Shown here: piece after piece, positions 1 through 5,211 of the stretch
Layout: every line of letters begins with the position of its first letter
Position numbering within the stretch: position 1 is the stretch's first letter
Origin: Lysobacteraceae bacterium
GTDB taxonomy: Bacteria; Pseudomonadota; Gammaproteobacteria; Xanthomonadales; Xanthomonadaceae
Length of the DNA: 5,211 nt
Direction of reading: 5' to 3'
Assembly: GCA_027483745.1 (NCBI GenBank)
Contig: JAIXTZ010000209.1
Coordinates: forward strand, 1-5,211
The notes under the pieces: model-generated
Told to the model about the DNA's origin: nothing
Database searches by the model: none
What the model saw: the letters and a program-made list of their open reading frames with translations, nothing else
Program-made: the position numbers and the translations under genes

Positions 1-362
1 AGTTCGCGCAGCAGGGCCTCGTGGTCGGCGCTGGGGACCAGCAGCTTTTCCATCAGCTTCTGCGAGTCCTCGACGAGGTCGAGGGTGCGGTTGGTGGCCT
101 GCTCGGTCATCGCCACGACGTGGTCGAGGCGGGCGCAGGCGTCGGGCAGTTCGCCCACGGCGGCGTCGACGGCGGGAATCTCGCCGAGCGCCTCGCCGAG
201 GCTCTGGCTCAGCTTGGCGAGCCCCTGCATCAAGGGCTGCTCCTGCCACTGGACGATGGCGCCCAGTTCGGCCTTCAGGCTGGCGTCGTCGGCGTCGCTG
301 ATCGCGGCCAACGCGGCGCGCAGGTGGGCGGTGATTTCCGCGTTGCGCGCCGGGTCGGTCAT
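1..362 (-). CDS. cheZ: CheZ, CheY-P phosphatase (N-terminal part, runs off the left edge)
   Basis: CheZ removes the phosphate from CheY-P and so ends the tumble or reversal signal at the motor. The first 120 residues are in the window, beginning [10 protein letters not shown]. Residues 79-98 read [20 protein letters not shown], which matches the conserved start of the long CheZ helical hairpin (RLDYV..TE.AANRT in the family). The catalytic Asp/Gln region lies further on and is outside the window, so activity cannot be judged. The start ATG (360-362) shares bases with the cheY stop as ATGA. No purine-rich Shine-Dalgarno is visible in the 20 nt before it, so translation is probably coupled to cheY. 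The partner gene next to it (cheY) supports the call. The 3' end is cut by the window edge, not by a mutation. Confidence 0.93.
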   Translation of the reverse strand, partial: MTDPARNAEITAHLRAALAAISDADDASLKAELGAIVQWQEQPLMQGLAKLSQSLGEALGEIPAVDAAVGELPDACARLDHVVAMTEQATNRTLDLVEDSQKLMEKLLVPSADHEALLRE

Positions 363-751
363 GCGGCGCTGCCCAGGCGTTCGAAGATCTTGTCGAGCTT
401 CTCCTTCAGCGTCGCCGCGGTGAAGGGCTTGATGATGTAGCCGTTCACCCCGGCCTGCGCGGCCTCGATGATCTGCTCGCGCTTCGATTCGGCGGTGACC
501 ATCAGCACCGGCAGGGTCTTCAGCTTCTCGTCGGCGCGGATCATCTTCAGCAGCTCGATGCCGGTGGTGCCGGGCATGTTCCAGTCGGTCACGACGAAGT
601 CGAAACCGCCCTGCTTGAGGATGGTGTAGGCCGCGCCGCCGTCTTCGGCCTCGGCGGTGTTGGTGAAGCCCAGGTCGGCGAGCAGGTTCTTGACGATGCG
701 TCGCATCGTCGAGAAGTCGTCCACGACCAGGATGCGCATGTTCTTGTTCAC
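359..751 (-). CDS. cheY: CheY chemotaxis response regulator
   Basis: Single-domain receiver of 130 residues that, when phosphorylated by CheA, binds the flagellar switch protein FliM. All the key residues are visible: acidic pair D11-D12 in [13 protein letters not shown], phospho-acceptor D56 in TDWNMPG, T86 in MVTAES, aromatic switch Y105 and K108 in KPF. The length and the C-terminal stretch [20 protein letters not shown] closely match enterobacterial CheY. This is the true motor-binding type, not a generic response regulator. The start is GTG (749-751), chosen because GAGG sits 7 nt upstream; the in-frame ATG at codon 5 would be 19 nt from that site. It lies 93 nt downstream of fliA, overlaps cheZ by 4 bp (ATGA), and is preceded by a candidate sigma-28 promoter within the end of fliA. 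Confidence 0.97.
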   Translation of the reverse strand: MNKNMRILVVDDFSTMRRIVKNLLADLGFTNTAEAEDGGAAYTILKQGGFDFVVTDWNMPGTTGIELLKMIRADEKLKTLPVLMVTAESKREQIIEAAQAGVNGYIIKPFTAATLKEKLDKIFERLGSAA

Positions 752-758
752 AGCGGTG

Positions 759-762
759 CCTC
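759..762 (-). promoter_or_regulatory. Ribosome binding site of cheY (decides the GTG start)
   Basis: GAGG on the minus strand lies 7 nt before the GTG at 749-751. This spacing favours GTG over the ATG four codons later. A pyrimidine tract (TTTCCTTCC) sits directly upstream of it in the transcript. Confidence 0.6.
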
Positions 763-797
763 GGAAGGAAAGGTGCGGAGTCGGTGCGGTGGTGCGC

Positions 798-832
798 CCC
801 CTCGCGGGGTCGCCCAGCCGTCGGCCGGGCGA
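798..832 (-). other. Two adjacent RNA hairpins in the fliA-cheY gap
   Basis: In the transcript, 832 to 810 folds into a 10-bp stem (TCGCCCGGCC against GGCTGGGCGA, with one G-T wobble) closed by a 3-nt loop GAC. Immediately after it, 809 to 798 reads CCCCGCGAGGGG, a 4-bp C-G stem with a GCGA loop, which fits the GNRA tetraloop class. No run of U follows, so this is not a standard intrinsic terminator. The structures would lie in the 5' leader of cheY, about 50 nt before its start codon, and could affect mRNA stability, processing or partial read-through from fliA. The base pairing is read from the sequence; the function is inference. Confidence 0.5.
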
Positions 833-844
833 GTGTAGTCCGGG

Positions 845-1597
845 CTAGCCGACGTCCTCCGTGTCGTTATCGGCAGAACCGAACTCTCCTAAACGGCTGC
901 GCAGGCGCAGCATGGCCTGGCCGTGGATCTGGCAGACCCGCGATTCCGAGACGCCGAGCACGGCGCCGACCTCGCGGAGGTTCATCTCCTGCTCGTAGTA
1001 CAGGGAAAGCACGAGCTGCTCGCGTTCGGGCAGCTGGCCGATGGCCGCGGCCAGCGCGTGGCGGAACTCGGTGGCCTGCAGGCGGCGCTCGGGGGAATAG
1101 GCGGCCCCGGCGGCGACGTTGGGCTCGCCGTGGTCGTCGATGTGCGAGTCGAGGCTCAGCACCTGGCCCGAGACGGCGTCCTCGAGCAGGCGGGCGTACT
1201 CCTCCGGGGCGAGGCCCAAGGCCTGGGCGATCTCGGCGCCGGTGGCGGCGCGGCCGGCGCTCTGTTCGATCTGGCGGGTCACTTCGGCGGCCTCGCGGCT
1301 GCGCCGGTGCACCGACCGCGGGGTCCAGTCGCCCTTGCGGATCTCATCGATCATCGCGCCGCGGATGCGGATCGAGGCGTAGGTCTCGAAGCTCGCGCCC
1401 TGGTCGCTGTCGAAGTTCCGGGCCGCCTCGATCAGGCCCAGCATCCCGGCCTGCACGAGGTCATCGACCTCGACGCTGGCCGGCAGGCGGGCGGCCAGAT
1501 GGTGGGCGATGCGCCGCACCAGGTCGGCATGGCGCTCGACCACCTCGACGGAGGCGCTGCGCTGCACGGCTCGGTACTGGGCGGCGGGAGCGATCAT
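845..1597 (-). CDS. fliA: FliA, flagellar sigma factor sigma-28
   Basis: Directs RNA polymerase to late flagellar and chemotaxis promoters; in related systems it is held inactive by the anti-sigma factor FlgM until the hook is complete. The protein has 250 residues, close to the usual 240-250. Region 2 covers about 24-96, including DDLVQAGMLGLIEAARNFD and the -10-recognising stretch FETYASIRIRGAMIDEIRKGDW. Region 3 follows at about 97-180, and region 4 runs from about 189 to 238 with the helix-turn-helix in LREVGAVLGVSESRVCQIHG. The start is ATG 1595-1597, since a strong GGAGGT lies upstream and conserved homology begins there, although the frame stays open to 1933 inside flhG. The ATG overlaps the flhG stop (ATGA). 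The end is an unusual acidic tail (DNDTEDVG) whose codons carry a candidate sigma-28 promoter. Confidence 0.97.
   Translation of the reverse strand: MIAPAAQYRAVQRSASVEVVERHADLVRRIAHHLAARLPASVEVDDLVQAGMLGLIEAARNFDSDQGASFETYASIRIRGAMIDEIRKGDWTPRSVHRRSREAAEVTRQIEQSAGRAATGAEIAQALGLAPEEYARLLEDAVSGQVLSLDSHIDDHGEPNVAAGAAYSPERRLQATEFRHALAAAIGQLPEREQLVLSLYYEQEMNLREVGAVLGVSESRVCQIHGQAMLRLRSRLGEFGSADNDTEDVG
867..893 (-). promoter_or_regulatory. Candidate sigma-28 (FliA) promoter for cheY-cheZ, inside the 3' end of fliA
   Basis: On the minus strand 874-867 reads GCCGATAA, an exact match to the sigma-28 -10 consensus. Exactly 15 nt upstream (893-890) is TTTA, which matches the -35 consensus TAAA at two of four positions. 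Transcription would be expected to start near 860, giving a cheY leader of roughly 110 nt that contains the two hairpins. Under simple 70% GC base composition, I roughly estimate about 0.1 chance occurrences of this 8-mer in the window on both strands together; here it has the right orientation and lies directly before a late chemotaxis gene. The weak -35 keeps confidence moderate. Confidence 0.6.
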
Positions 1598-2433
1598 GCG
1601 CGGGCACCTCCGGCCTCCAGCATACGCTCGACGAAGAACTCGATATGTCCTCGCGGCGTGGTGGCACGGGCCCAGCGGTGGATGCGGGTGGCGAGCTCGC
1701 GGAAGGCGGCCGAGGCCTGGGCCGAGGGGAAGGCCTCGACAACGGGTTTCTGTTTTTGAACCGCGCGGCGCAGGGCGTCGTCCTGCGGGATGGCGCCGAG
1801 GTAGGCCAGCGAGGCCTCGGGCAGGAACTTCTCGACCACCCGGGCCAGCTTGTCGTACAAGGCACGGCCCTCGACCGGGCTGCGCACCATGTTGGCGATG
1901 ACGTGCACCCGCTGGATGCCGCGCTCGCGGCACAGCACCTTCACCAGGGCGTAGGCGTCGGTGATCGAGGCCGGCTCGTCGCAGACCACCACCAGCACTT
2001 CCTGGGCGGCCTGGCAGAACGTGAGCACCGCATCGTTGATGCCGGCGGCGGTGTCGACGATCAGGGTATCGAGCGGGCCGTCGAAGGCGGAGACCGCCTG
2101 CACGATGCCGGCGTGCTGCTGCGGCGTCATCTCGGCCATGTGCCGCTTGCCGGAGGACGACGGCACGATCTGCAGCCCGCGCGGCCCCGGCAGGATCACG
2201 TCGGCCAGCGTGGCGCGGCCGGCGACGACGTCGGCGAGCGTCTGTTTCGGTGTGAGGCCGAGCAGCACGTCGACGTTGGCGAGGCCGAAATCGGCGTCGA
2301 GCAGCATGACCTTCTCGCCGAGCGCGGCCAGCGCCGTGGCGAGGTTCACCGAGACATTGGTCTTGCCCACGCCGCCCTTGCCGGAGGCGACGGTGAGGAC
2401 ACGGACCGGGGCCGGCGTGGCCTCAGGCGGCAT
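1594..2433 (-). CDS. flhG: FlhG (FleN), MinD-like ATPase controlling flagellar number
   Basis: MinD/ParA-family ATPase that acts against FlhF and, in Pseudomonas, against the master regulator FleQ, to keep flagellar number low. The protein has 279 residues. The deviant Walker A is at 18-25 (GKGGVGKT, with the signature K19). The switch I region LLDADFGLANVDVLLG begins at L44, with D46 and D48. Switch II is VDTAAG at 126-131. The stretch EVLVVVCDEPASITDAYALVK and the C-terminal PRGHIEFFVERML at 260-272 are hallmarks of the FleN group. The ATG at 2431-2433 has GGAGG 6 nt upstream and overlaps the end of flhF by 11 bp. Only about ten residues precede the ATPase core, so the N-terminal DQAxxLR helix that stimulates FlhF in several FlhG proteins is absent; an in-frame TGA upstream rules out a longer start. 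Confidence 0.96.
   Translation of the reverse strand: MPPEATPAPVRVLTVASGKGGVGKTNVSVNLATALAALGEKVMLLDADFGLANVDVLLGLTPKQTLADVVAGRATLADVILPGPRGLQIVPSSSGKRHMAEMTPQQHAGIVQAVSAFDGPLDTLIVDTAAGINDAVLTFCQAAQEVLVVVCDEPASITDAYALVKVLCRERGIQRVHVIANMVRSPVEGRALYDKLARVVEKFLPEASLAYLGAIPQDDALRRAVQKQKPVVEAFPSAQASAAFRELATRIHRWARATTPRGHIEFFVERMLEAGGARA
1606..1611 (-). promoter_or_regulatory. Strong ribosome binding site of fliA within the flhG 3' end
   Basis: GGAGGT on the minus strand ends 8 nt before the fliA ATG and is formed by the Gly-Gly codons near the flhG C-terminus. It fixes the fliA start at 1597 and allows fliA initiation in addition to coupling through the ATGA overlap. Confidence 0.75.
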
Positions 2434-3967
2434 CGGCGTCCTCCGTCGGGCGGTCGCCGGCGCGGCGCAGCTCCTCCAGCTTCAGCACGAGGCGGCTGGC
2501 TTCGGCGGTGCTGAGGTCGTCGGGCACGTGCTGGCCGTCGGTGGTGTAGGCGAGCGGCAGCTGGTGGCGCACCAGCACCGAGAGCGCGGCGCCGAGGCGG
2601 CCGGTCTCGTCGAGCTTGGTGAGGATGGCGGCCTCGGGCGCGACGAAGCCGAAGCGACGGATGACTTCATCCAGGTCGGCGCTATGGGCATTCGCGGGCA
2701 TGACCAGCATCGTCCGCACCTTGCCGGCGTGACGCAACCAGTTCAGCTGCCCGACCATGGCGCGGTCGCGCTGGCCGTGGCCGGCGGTGTCCACCAGTAC
2801 CAGCGGGTAGTCGCGCAGGCGGTGCAGGGCCTCGTGCAGGGCCTCCTCGCTGCCGGCCTCGACCACGGTGAGGCCGAACTGCCGGCCGTAGGCGTGCAGC
2901 TGCTCGCGCCCGCCGGGGCGCTGGGTGTCGGTGGTGATCAGGGCGACATCGCGCGGGCCGTGCTCGGCCGCATAGCGGGCGGCCAGCTTGGCGAGGGTCG
3001 TCGTCTTGCCGGCCCCCGTCGGACCGACCAGCGCCACCACGCCGGGCGTGCGCAGCGGATCGAAGGTCGCGACCGGCAACAGGTGGGCCAGCTGGCCCAG
3101 CATCAGGCCGCGGGCGCGGGCCGGGTCGGCCTCGGCGGGGATCTTGGCGGCGACCTCGCGGGCCAGCGCATCCTCGCAGCCGTAGCTGGCCAGGGCATCG
3201 AGGGCGAAGGCACGCGCCGGGCTGCCGCGCAGGCGCTCACCGGTCATGCGCTGCATCTCGCGCTCCATCATCTCGCGCATCTCGATGAGCTCGGCGCGCA
3301 CCTGGACGAGGCTCGGGTCTTCGTCCCAGGGCGAGATGCGCACGGCGCGCGGCGCCGAACGACGGGCGACGGCTTCGGCTTCGCGGTGGGTGGCGCGGGC
3401 CTGGGCGTCGAGCGCGGCCGAGGACGGGGTGGCGACCGGCTCGGGGTCCATGAAGGACGCGGCCGGCGCGCGCGGCGCCGGAGCCGGAGCCGGACGGGCC
3501 GGTTCGGTCGGCGGCATCTCGGACGACGCCGAACGGGCGATGCGCTCCTTGGCCTCGGCGAGGAAGGCGGAGAAATCGGCGCGCTTTCCGGCGCTGGGCG
3601 GTGGAGCGGCCGCGGCGGCGGGTGCGGCCGACTTCGCGGCGATGGCTTTGACCAGCGCTTCGGGGATCAGGCCCGGGCGCTCGTCCACCACCGGCGGCGG
3701 CACTGCGGAGCGAAGGGCCCCCGCCAACTGCGCCGGCAGGCCGATGTCGGTGTCGCGCGCGTGGTCGAGCGCGGTGGCGGGCTTCTGTGGCAGCAGGGAC
3801 TTCAGGGCGTCCTGCGCCAGCTGTTCGTCGTAGTCGGTGGCGGCCACCACCTCGATGCCGCCCGGCACCGGGCGGTTCGAGAGGATGACCGCGTCGGCCC
3901 CCTGCTCCTCGCGGACCATGCGCAGCACCGTCCTCATGTCCGGGGCAACGAAGCGCTTGATCTTCAT
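2423..3967 (-). CDS. flhF: FlhF, SRP-type GTPase for polar flagellar placement
   Basis: Peripheral membrane GTPase of the Ffh/FtsY family that marks the cell pole for flagellar assembly. The protein has 514 residues, longer than the roughly 370-430 of many family members. The N-terminal B domain begins MKIKRFVAPDMRTVLRMVRE and ends near residue 60. A Pro/Ala-rich linker covers about 84-200. The helical N domain is about 222-305. The G domain follows, with P-loop GPTGAGKTT at 315-323, TTDTQRPGGREQL at 345-357, G3 motif DTAGHGQRD at 393-401, and G4 motif TKLDE at 450-454; the domain end TTDGQHVPDDL is also typical. The ATG at 3965-3967 has GGAGAG (3975-3980) 7 nt upstream and follows flhA by 47 nt. 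The motif after the second TTD differs from the usual DTYRIGA pattern. The long linker explains the extra length. Confidence 0.97.
   Translation of the reverse strand: MKIKRFVAPDMRTVLRMVREEQGADAVILSNRPVPGGIEVVAATDYDEQLAQDALKSLLPQKPATALDHARDTDIGLPAQLAGALRSAVPPPVVDERPGLIPEALVKAIAAKSAAPAAAAAPPPSAGKRADFSAFLAEAKERIARSASSEMPPTEPARPAPAPAPRAPAASFMDPEPVATPSSAALDAQARATHREAEAVARRSAPRAVRISPWDEDPSLVQVRAELIEMREMMEREMQRMTGERLRGSPARAFALDALASYGCEDALAREVAAKIPAEADPARARGLMLGQLAHLLPVATFDPLRTPGVVALVGPTGAGKTTTLAKLAARYAAEHGPRDVALITTDTQRPGGREQLHAYGRQFGLTVVEAGSEEALHEALHRLRDYPLVLVDTAGHGQRDRAMVGQLNWLRHAGKVRTMLVMPANAHSADLDEVIRRFGFVAPEAAILTKLDETGRLGAALSVLVRHQLPLAYTTDGQHVPDDLSTAEASRLVLKLEELRRAGDRPTEDADAA
2440..2444 (-). 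promoter_or_regulatory. Ribosome binding site of flhG within the flhF 3' end
   Basis: GGAGG lies 6 nt before the flhG ATG and is embedded in the last codons of flhF. It confirms the short N-terminus of FlhG, since no start codon lies between this site and the upstream in-frame stop. Confidence 0.7.
3463..3494. repeat. Hexanucleotide repeat and adjoining inverted repeat in the flhF linker
   Basis: GCCGGA occurs three times in tandem at 3477-3494 on the plus strand, encoding part of the Pro-Ala run at FlhF residues 159-165. It overlaps a perfect 7-bp inverted repeat, CCGGCGC at 3463-3469 and GCGCCGG at 3475-3481, separated by 5 nt. Both are probably by-products of a low-complexity linker in GC-rich DNA. 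Gain or loss of one unit would keep the reading frame. Confidence 0.6.
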
Positions 3968-4014
3968 GGTGGCTCTCTCCGAATCCTGCTAACCGCAACC
4001 GTTGTTTCGAGGCT
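3968..4014 (-). other. flhA-flhF intergenic spacer
   Basis: A 47-nt gap that is less GC-rich than the flanking genes. It carries the flhF ribosome binding site GGAGAG at 3975-3980. I see no terminator hairpin and no clear sigma-28 or sigma-54 element, so flhA and flhF are most likely co-transcribed. Confidence 0.55.
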
Positions 4015-5211
4015 TCAACCGATCGAACCGACCAGCTTCAGCCGTTTGTCTTCGGGGATCTCGCTGTAGGCCAGCACCTGCAACGACGGCACCCCGTGCC
4101 GGAACATCCGCGAGAGCACCCCGCGCACCCCGCCCGGCACCAGCAGCACCGAGGGTTCGCCGCGGGCGTCCTGCCGCTGCACGCAGTCGGCGAGGCTCTG
4201 GTGCAGGCGCTCGGCCAGGTTCGGTTCGAGTGCTGCGGTGTTCCCGTTCACCGAGTCCTGCAAGATGCGTTCCAGCGGTGGCGCCAGCGTGTAGACCGGC
4301 AGCTCGGGGTTCATGCCGTTGATCTCCTGCACGATGAAGCGACCCAGCGCGTTGCGCACCGCGGCGGTCAGCGCGGCCGGATCGGACGTGGTGGCGCCGT
4401 GCTCGATGAGCGCTTCGGCGATCTGCCGGATCTGCCGCACCGGCACCTTCTCGGCCAGCAGGTTCTGCAGCACGCGCACCACGACGGCCAGCGGCAAGGT
4501 CTTGGGCGTGAGGTCCTCGATCAGCTTGGGCGCGGCTTTCTTCAAGGTATCGAGGAGCGCCTGGGCTTCCTCGTGGCCGAGCAGCTCGCTGGCGTGCTCG
4601 CGCACCAGATGGGAGAGGTGGGTGGCGATGACGGTGGCCGGATCGACCACCGTGTAGCCCAGCGATTCGGCCTGCGCGCGCTGCGCCGGCTGGATCCACA
4701 CCGAGTCGAGGCCGAAGGCCGGGTCGCGGCCGGCGATGCCCTGCAATTCACCGAAGACCTGCCCGGGGTTCAGGGCCATGTCGCGGTCCGGGTAGACCTC
4801 GCCGCTGGCCACCGGCACGCCATGGATCACCACGCGGTACTGGTTGGGCGGCAGGTCGAGGTTGTCGCGGATGTGCACCGCCGGCACGAGGAAGCCGAGG
4901 TCCTGCGTCTGCTTGCGGCGGATGGCCTTGATGCGCGCCATCAGGTCGCCGCCCTGCGCCTTGTCGACCAGCGGGATCAACCGGAAGCCGACCTCGAGGC
5001 CGAGCGCATCGATCGGGCGCACTTCGTCCCAGCTCAGCTCGGCCGGCGCGCCGCCCGGCGTCTGCGTGGCCATCAGCTTGCGGGCTTCGACATCGGCCAC
5101 CCGCGCCTGCTCGGCCTGCTCGCGCTGGTAGAGCATCCACGCGAGGTAGCCGAGGCCCGCCGCGAACGTCAAAAAGGCGACGTTGGGCATGCCCGGCACG
5201 AGGCCGACCAG
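4015..5211 (-). CDS. flhA: FlhA, flagellar type III export gate protein (C-terminal part, runs off the right edge)
   Basis: FlhA is the inner-membrane export gate; its cytoplasmic domain docks substrate-chaperone complexes and helps order export. The last 398 residues are present, against about 690-700 in the whole protein. They open with LVGLVPGMPNVAFLTF, the final membrane segment (about 1-28), then a charged linker, then the four-subdomain cytoplasmic region. Conserved blocks include VRPIDALGLEVGFRLIPLVD (about 64-83), RRKQTQDLGFLVPAVHIRDN (about 98-117) and LLVPGGVRGVLSRMF near the end. D163 and F166 in DPAF and T197 in IATHL line up with Salmonella D456, F459 and T490, the chaperone-binding residues as I recall them. 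The reading frame is open to the window edge, and no start lies inside; a GTG at 5199 is an internal codon. It begins the flhF-flhG-fliA series. Confidence 0.97.
   Translation of the reverse strand: MVGLVPGMPNVAFLTFAAGLGYLAWMLYQREQAEQARVADVEARKLMATQTPGGAPAELSWDEVRPIDALGLEVGFRLIPLVDKAQGGDLMARIKAIRRKQTQDLGFLVPAVHIRDNLDLPPNQYRVVIHGVPVASGEVYPDRDMALNPGQVFGELQGIAGRDPAFGLDSVWIQPAQRAQAESLGYTVVDPATVIATHLSHLVREHASELLGHEEAQALLDTLKKAAPKLIEDLTPKTLPLAVVVRVLQNLLAEKVPVRQIRQIAEALIEHGATTSDPAALTAAVRNALGRFIVQEINGMNPELPVYTLAPPLERILQDSVNGNTAALEPNLAERLHQSLADCVQRQDARGEPSVLLVPGGVRGVLSRMFRHGVPSLQVLAYSEIPEDKRLKLVGSIG

Noticed and set aside
737..739. ATG at cheY codon 5 as the true start
   Set aside because: The only Shine-Dalgarno-like site (GAGG) is 19 nt away from it but 7 nt from the GTG, and CheY proteins usually have a few residues before the first strand.
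818..825. A second sigma-28-like -10 (GCCGACGG, minus strand) nearer to cheY
   Set aside because: Only five of eight consensus bases match, there is no -35-like sequence at 15 nt (CCCG), and the bases are explained by the hairpin.
798..832. Intrinsic terminator after fliA
   Set aside because: The hairpins are strong but are followed by GC-rich sequence with no U-tract.
845..1933. A 362-residue version of FliA starting inside flhG
   Set aside because: The extra 112 residues have no sigma-factor similarity and only reflect an open frame within flhG. The ATG at 1597 has a strong GGAGGT and gives the normal family length.
784..2514. A 576-codon open frame on the plus strand, antisense to fliA and flhG
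   Set aside because: Arg/Pro/Gly-rich translation typical of a shadow of GC-rich coding DNA, fully covered by fliA and flhG on the other strand.
2560..2567. GCTGGTGG, identical to the E. coli Chi sequence
   Set aside because: A single GC-rich 8-mer in a coding region is expected by chance, and the Chi sequence of this organism is not known.
1961..4069. A 702-codon open frame on the plus strand, antisense to flhG and flhF
   Set aside because: The translation is low-complexity and resembles no protein family. Long antisense frames are expected opposite GC-biased genes, and the minus-strand genes here are unmistakable.

Overview
This window is a continuous stretch of a polar-flagellum and chemotaxis gene cluster. 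Every gene lies on the minus strand, so transcription runs from the right end to the left: flhA (3' part), flhF, flhG (fleN), fliA, cheY, cheZ (5' part). This order is known from Pseudomonas and Xanthomonas-type gammaproteobacteria. The DNA is very GC-rich (roughly 70% by eye), and FlhG and CheY resemble the gammaproteobacterial forms. A high-GC gammaproteobacterium, possibly of the Xanthomonadales/Lysobacter group, is the best guess; the genus cannot be fixed from this sequence. The presence of both FlhF and FlhG suggests a numerically controlled polar flagellum.

Layout from right to left: 4015-5211 is the cytoplasmic half of FlhA, the export-gate protein. A 47-nt gap (3968-4014) leads to flhF (2423-3967), the SRP-type GTPase that places the flagellum at the pole. 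flhG (1594-2433) overlaps flhF by 11 bp and encodes the MinD-like ATPase that limits flagellar number. fliA (845-1597), sigma-28, overlaps flhG by 4 bp (ATGA). A 93-nt gap (752-844) precedes cheY (359-751), which overlaps cheZ (1-362) by 4 bp (ATGA). No gene-free stretch exceeds 100 nt.

The genes fit one program: FlhF and FlhG set the site and number of flagella, FlhA exports the parts, FliA switches on late genes, and CheY and CheZ control motor switching. The most interesting non-coding signal is an exact sigma-28 -10 element (GCCGATAA, minus strand, 867-874) inside the last codons of fliA, upstream of cheY. It has a half-matching -35 element at the correct 15-nt spacing. It coincides with the only TTA codon in the window and is followed by two hairpins in the would-be cheY leader. 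This suggests that FliA drives cheYZ from a promoter embedded in the end of its own gene. I see no mobile element, CRISPR array, RNA gene or wholly new system here.
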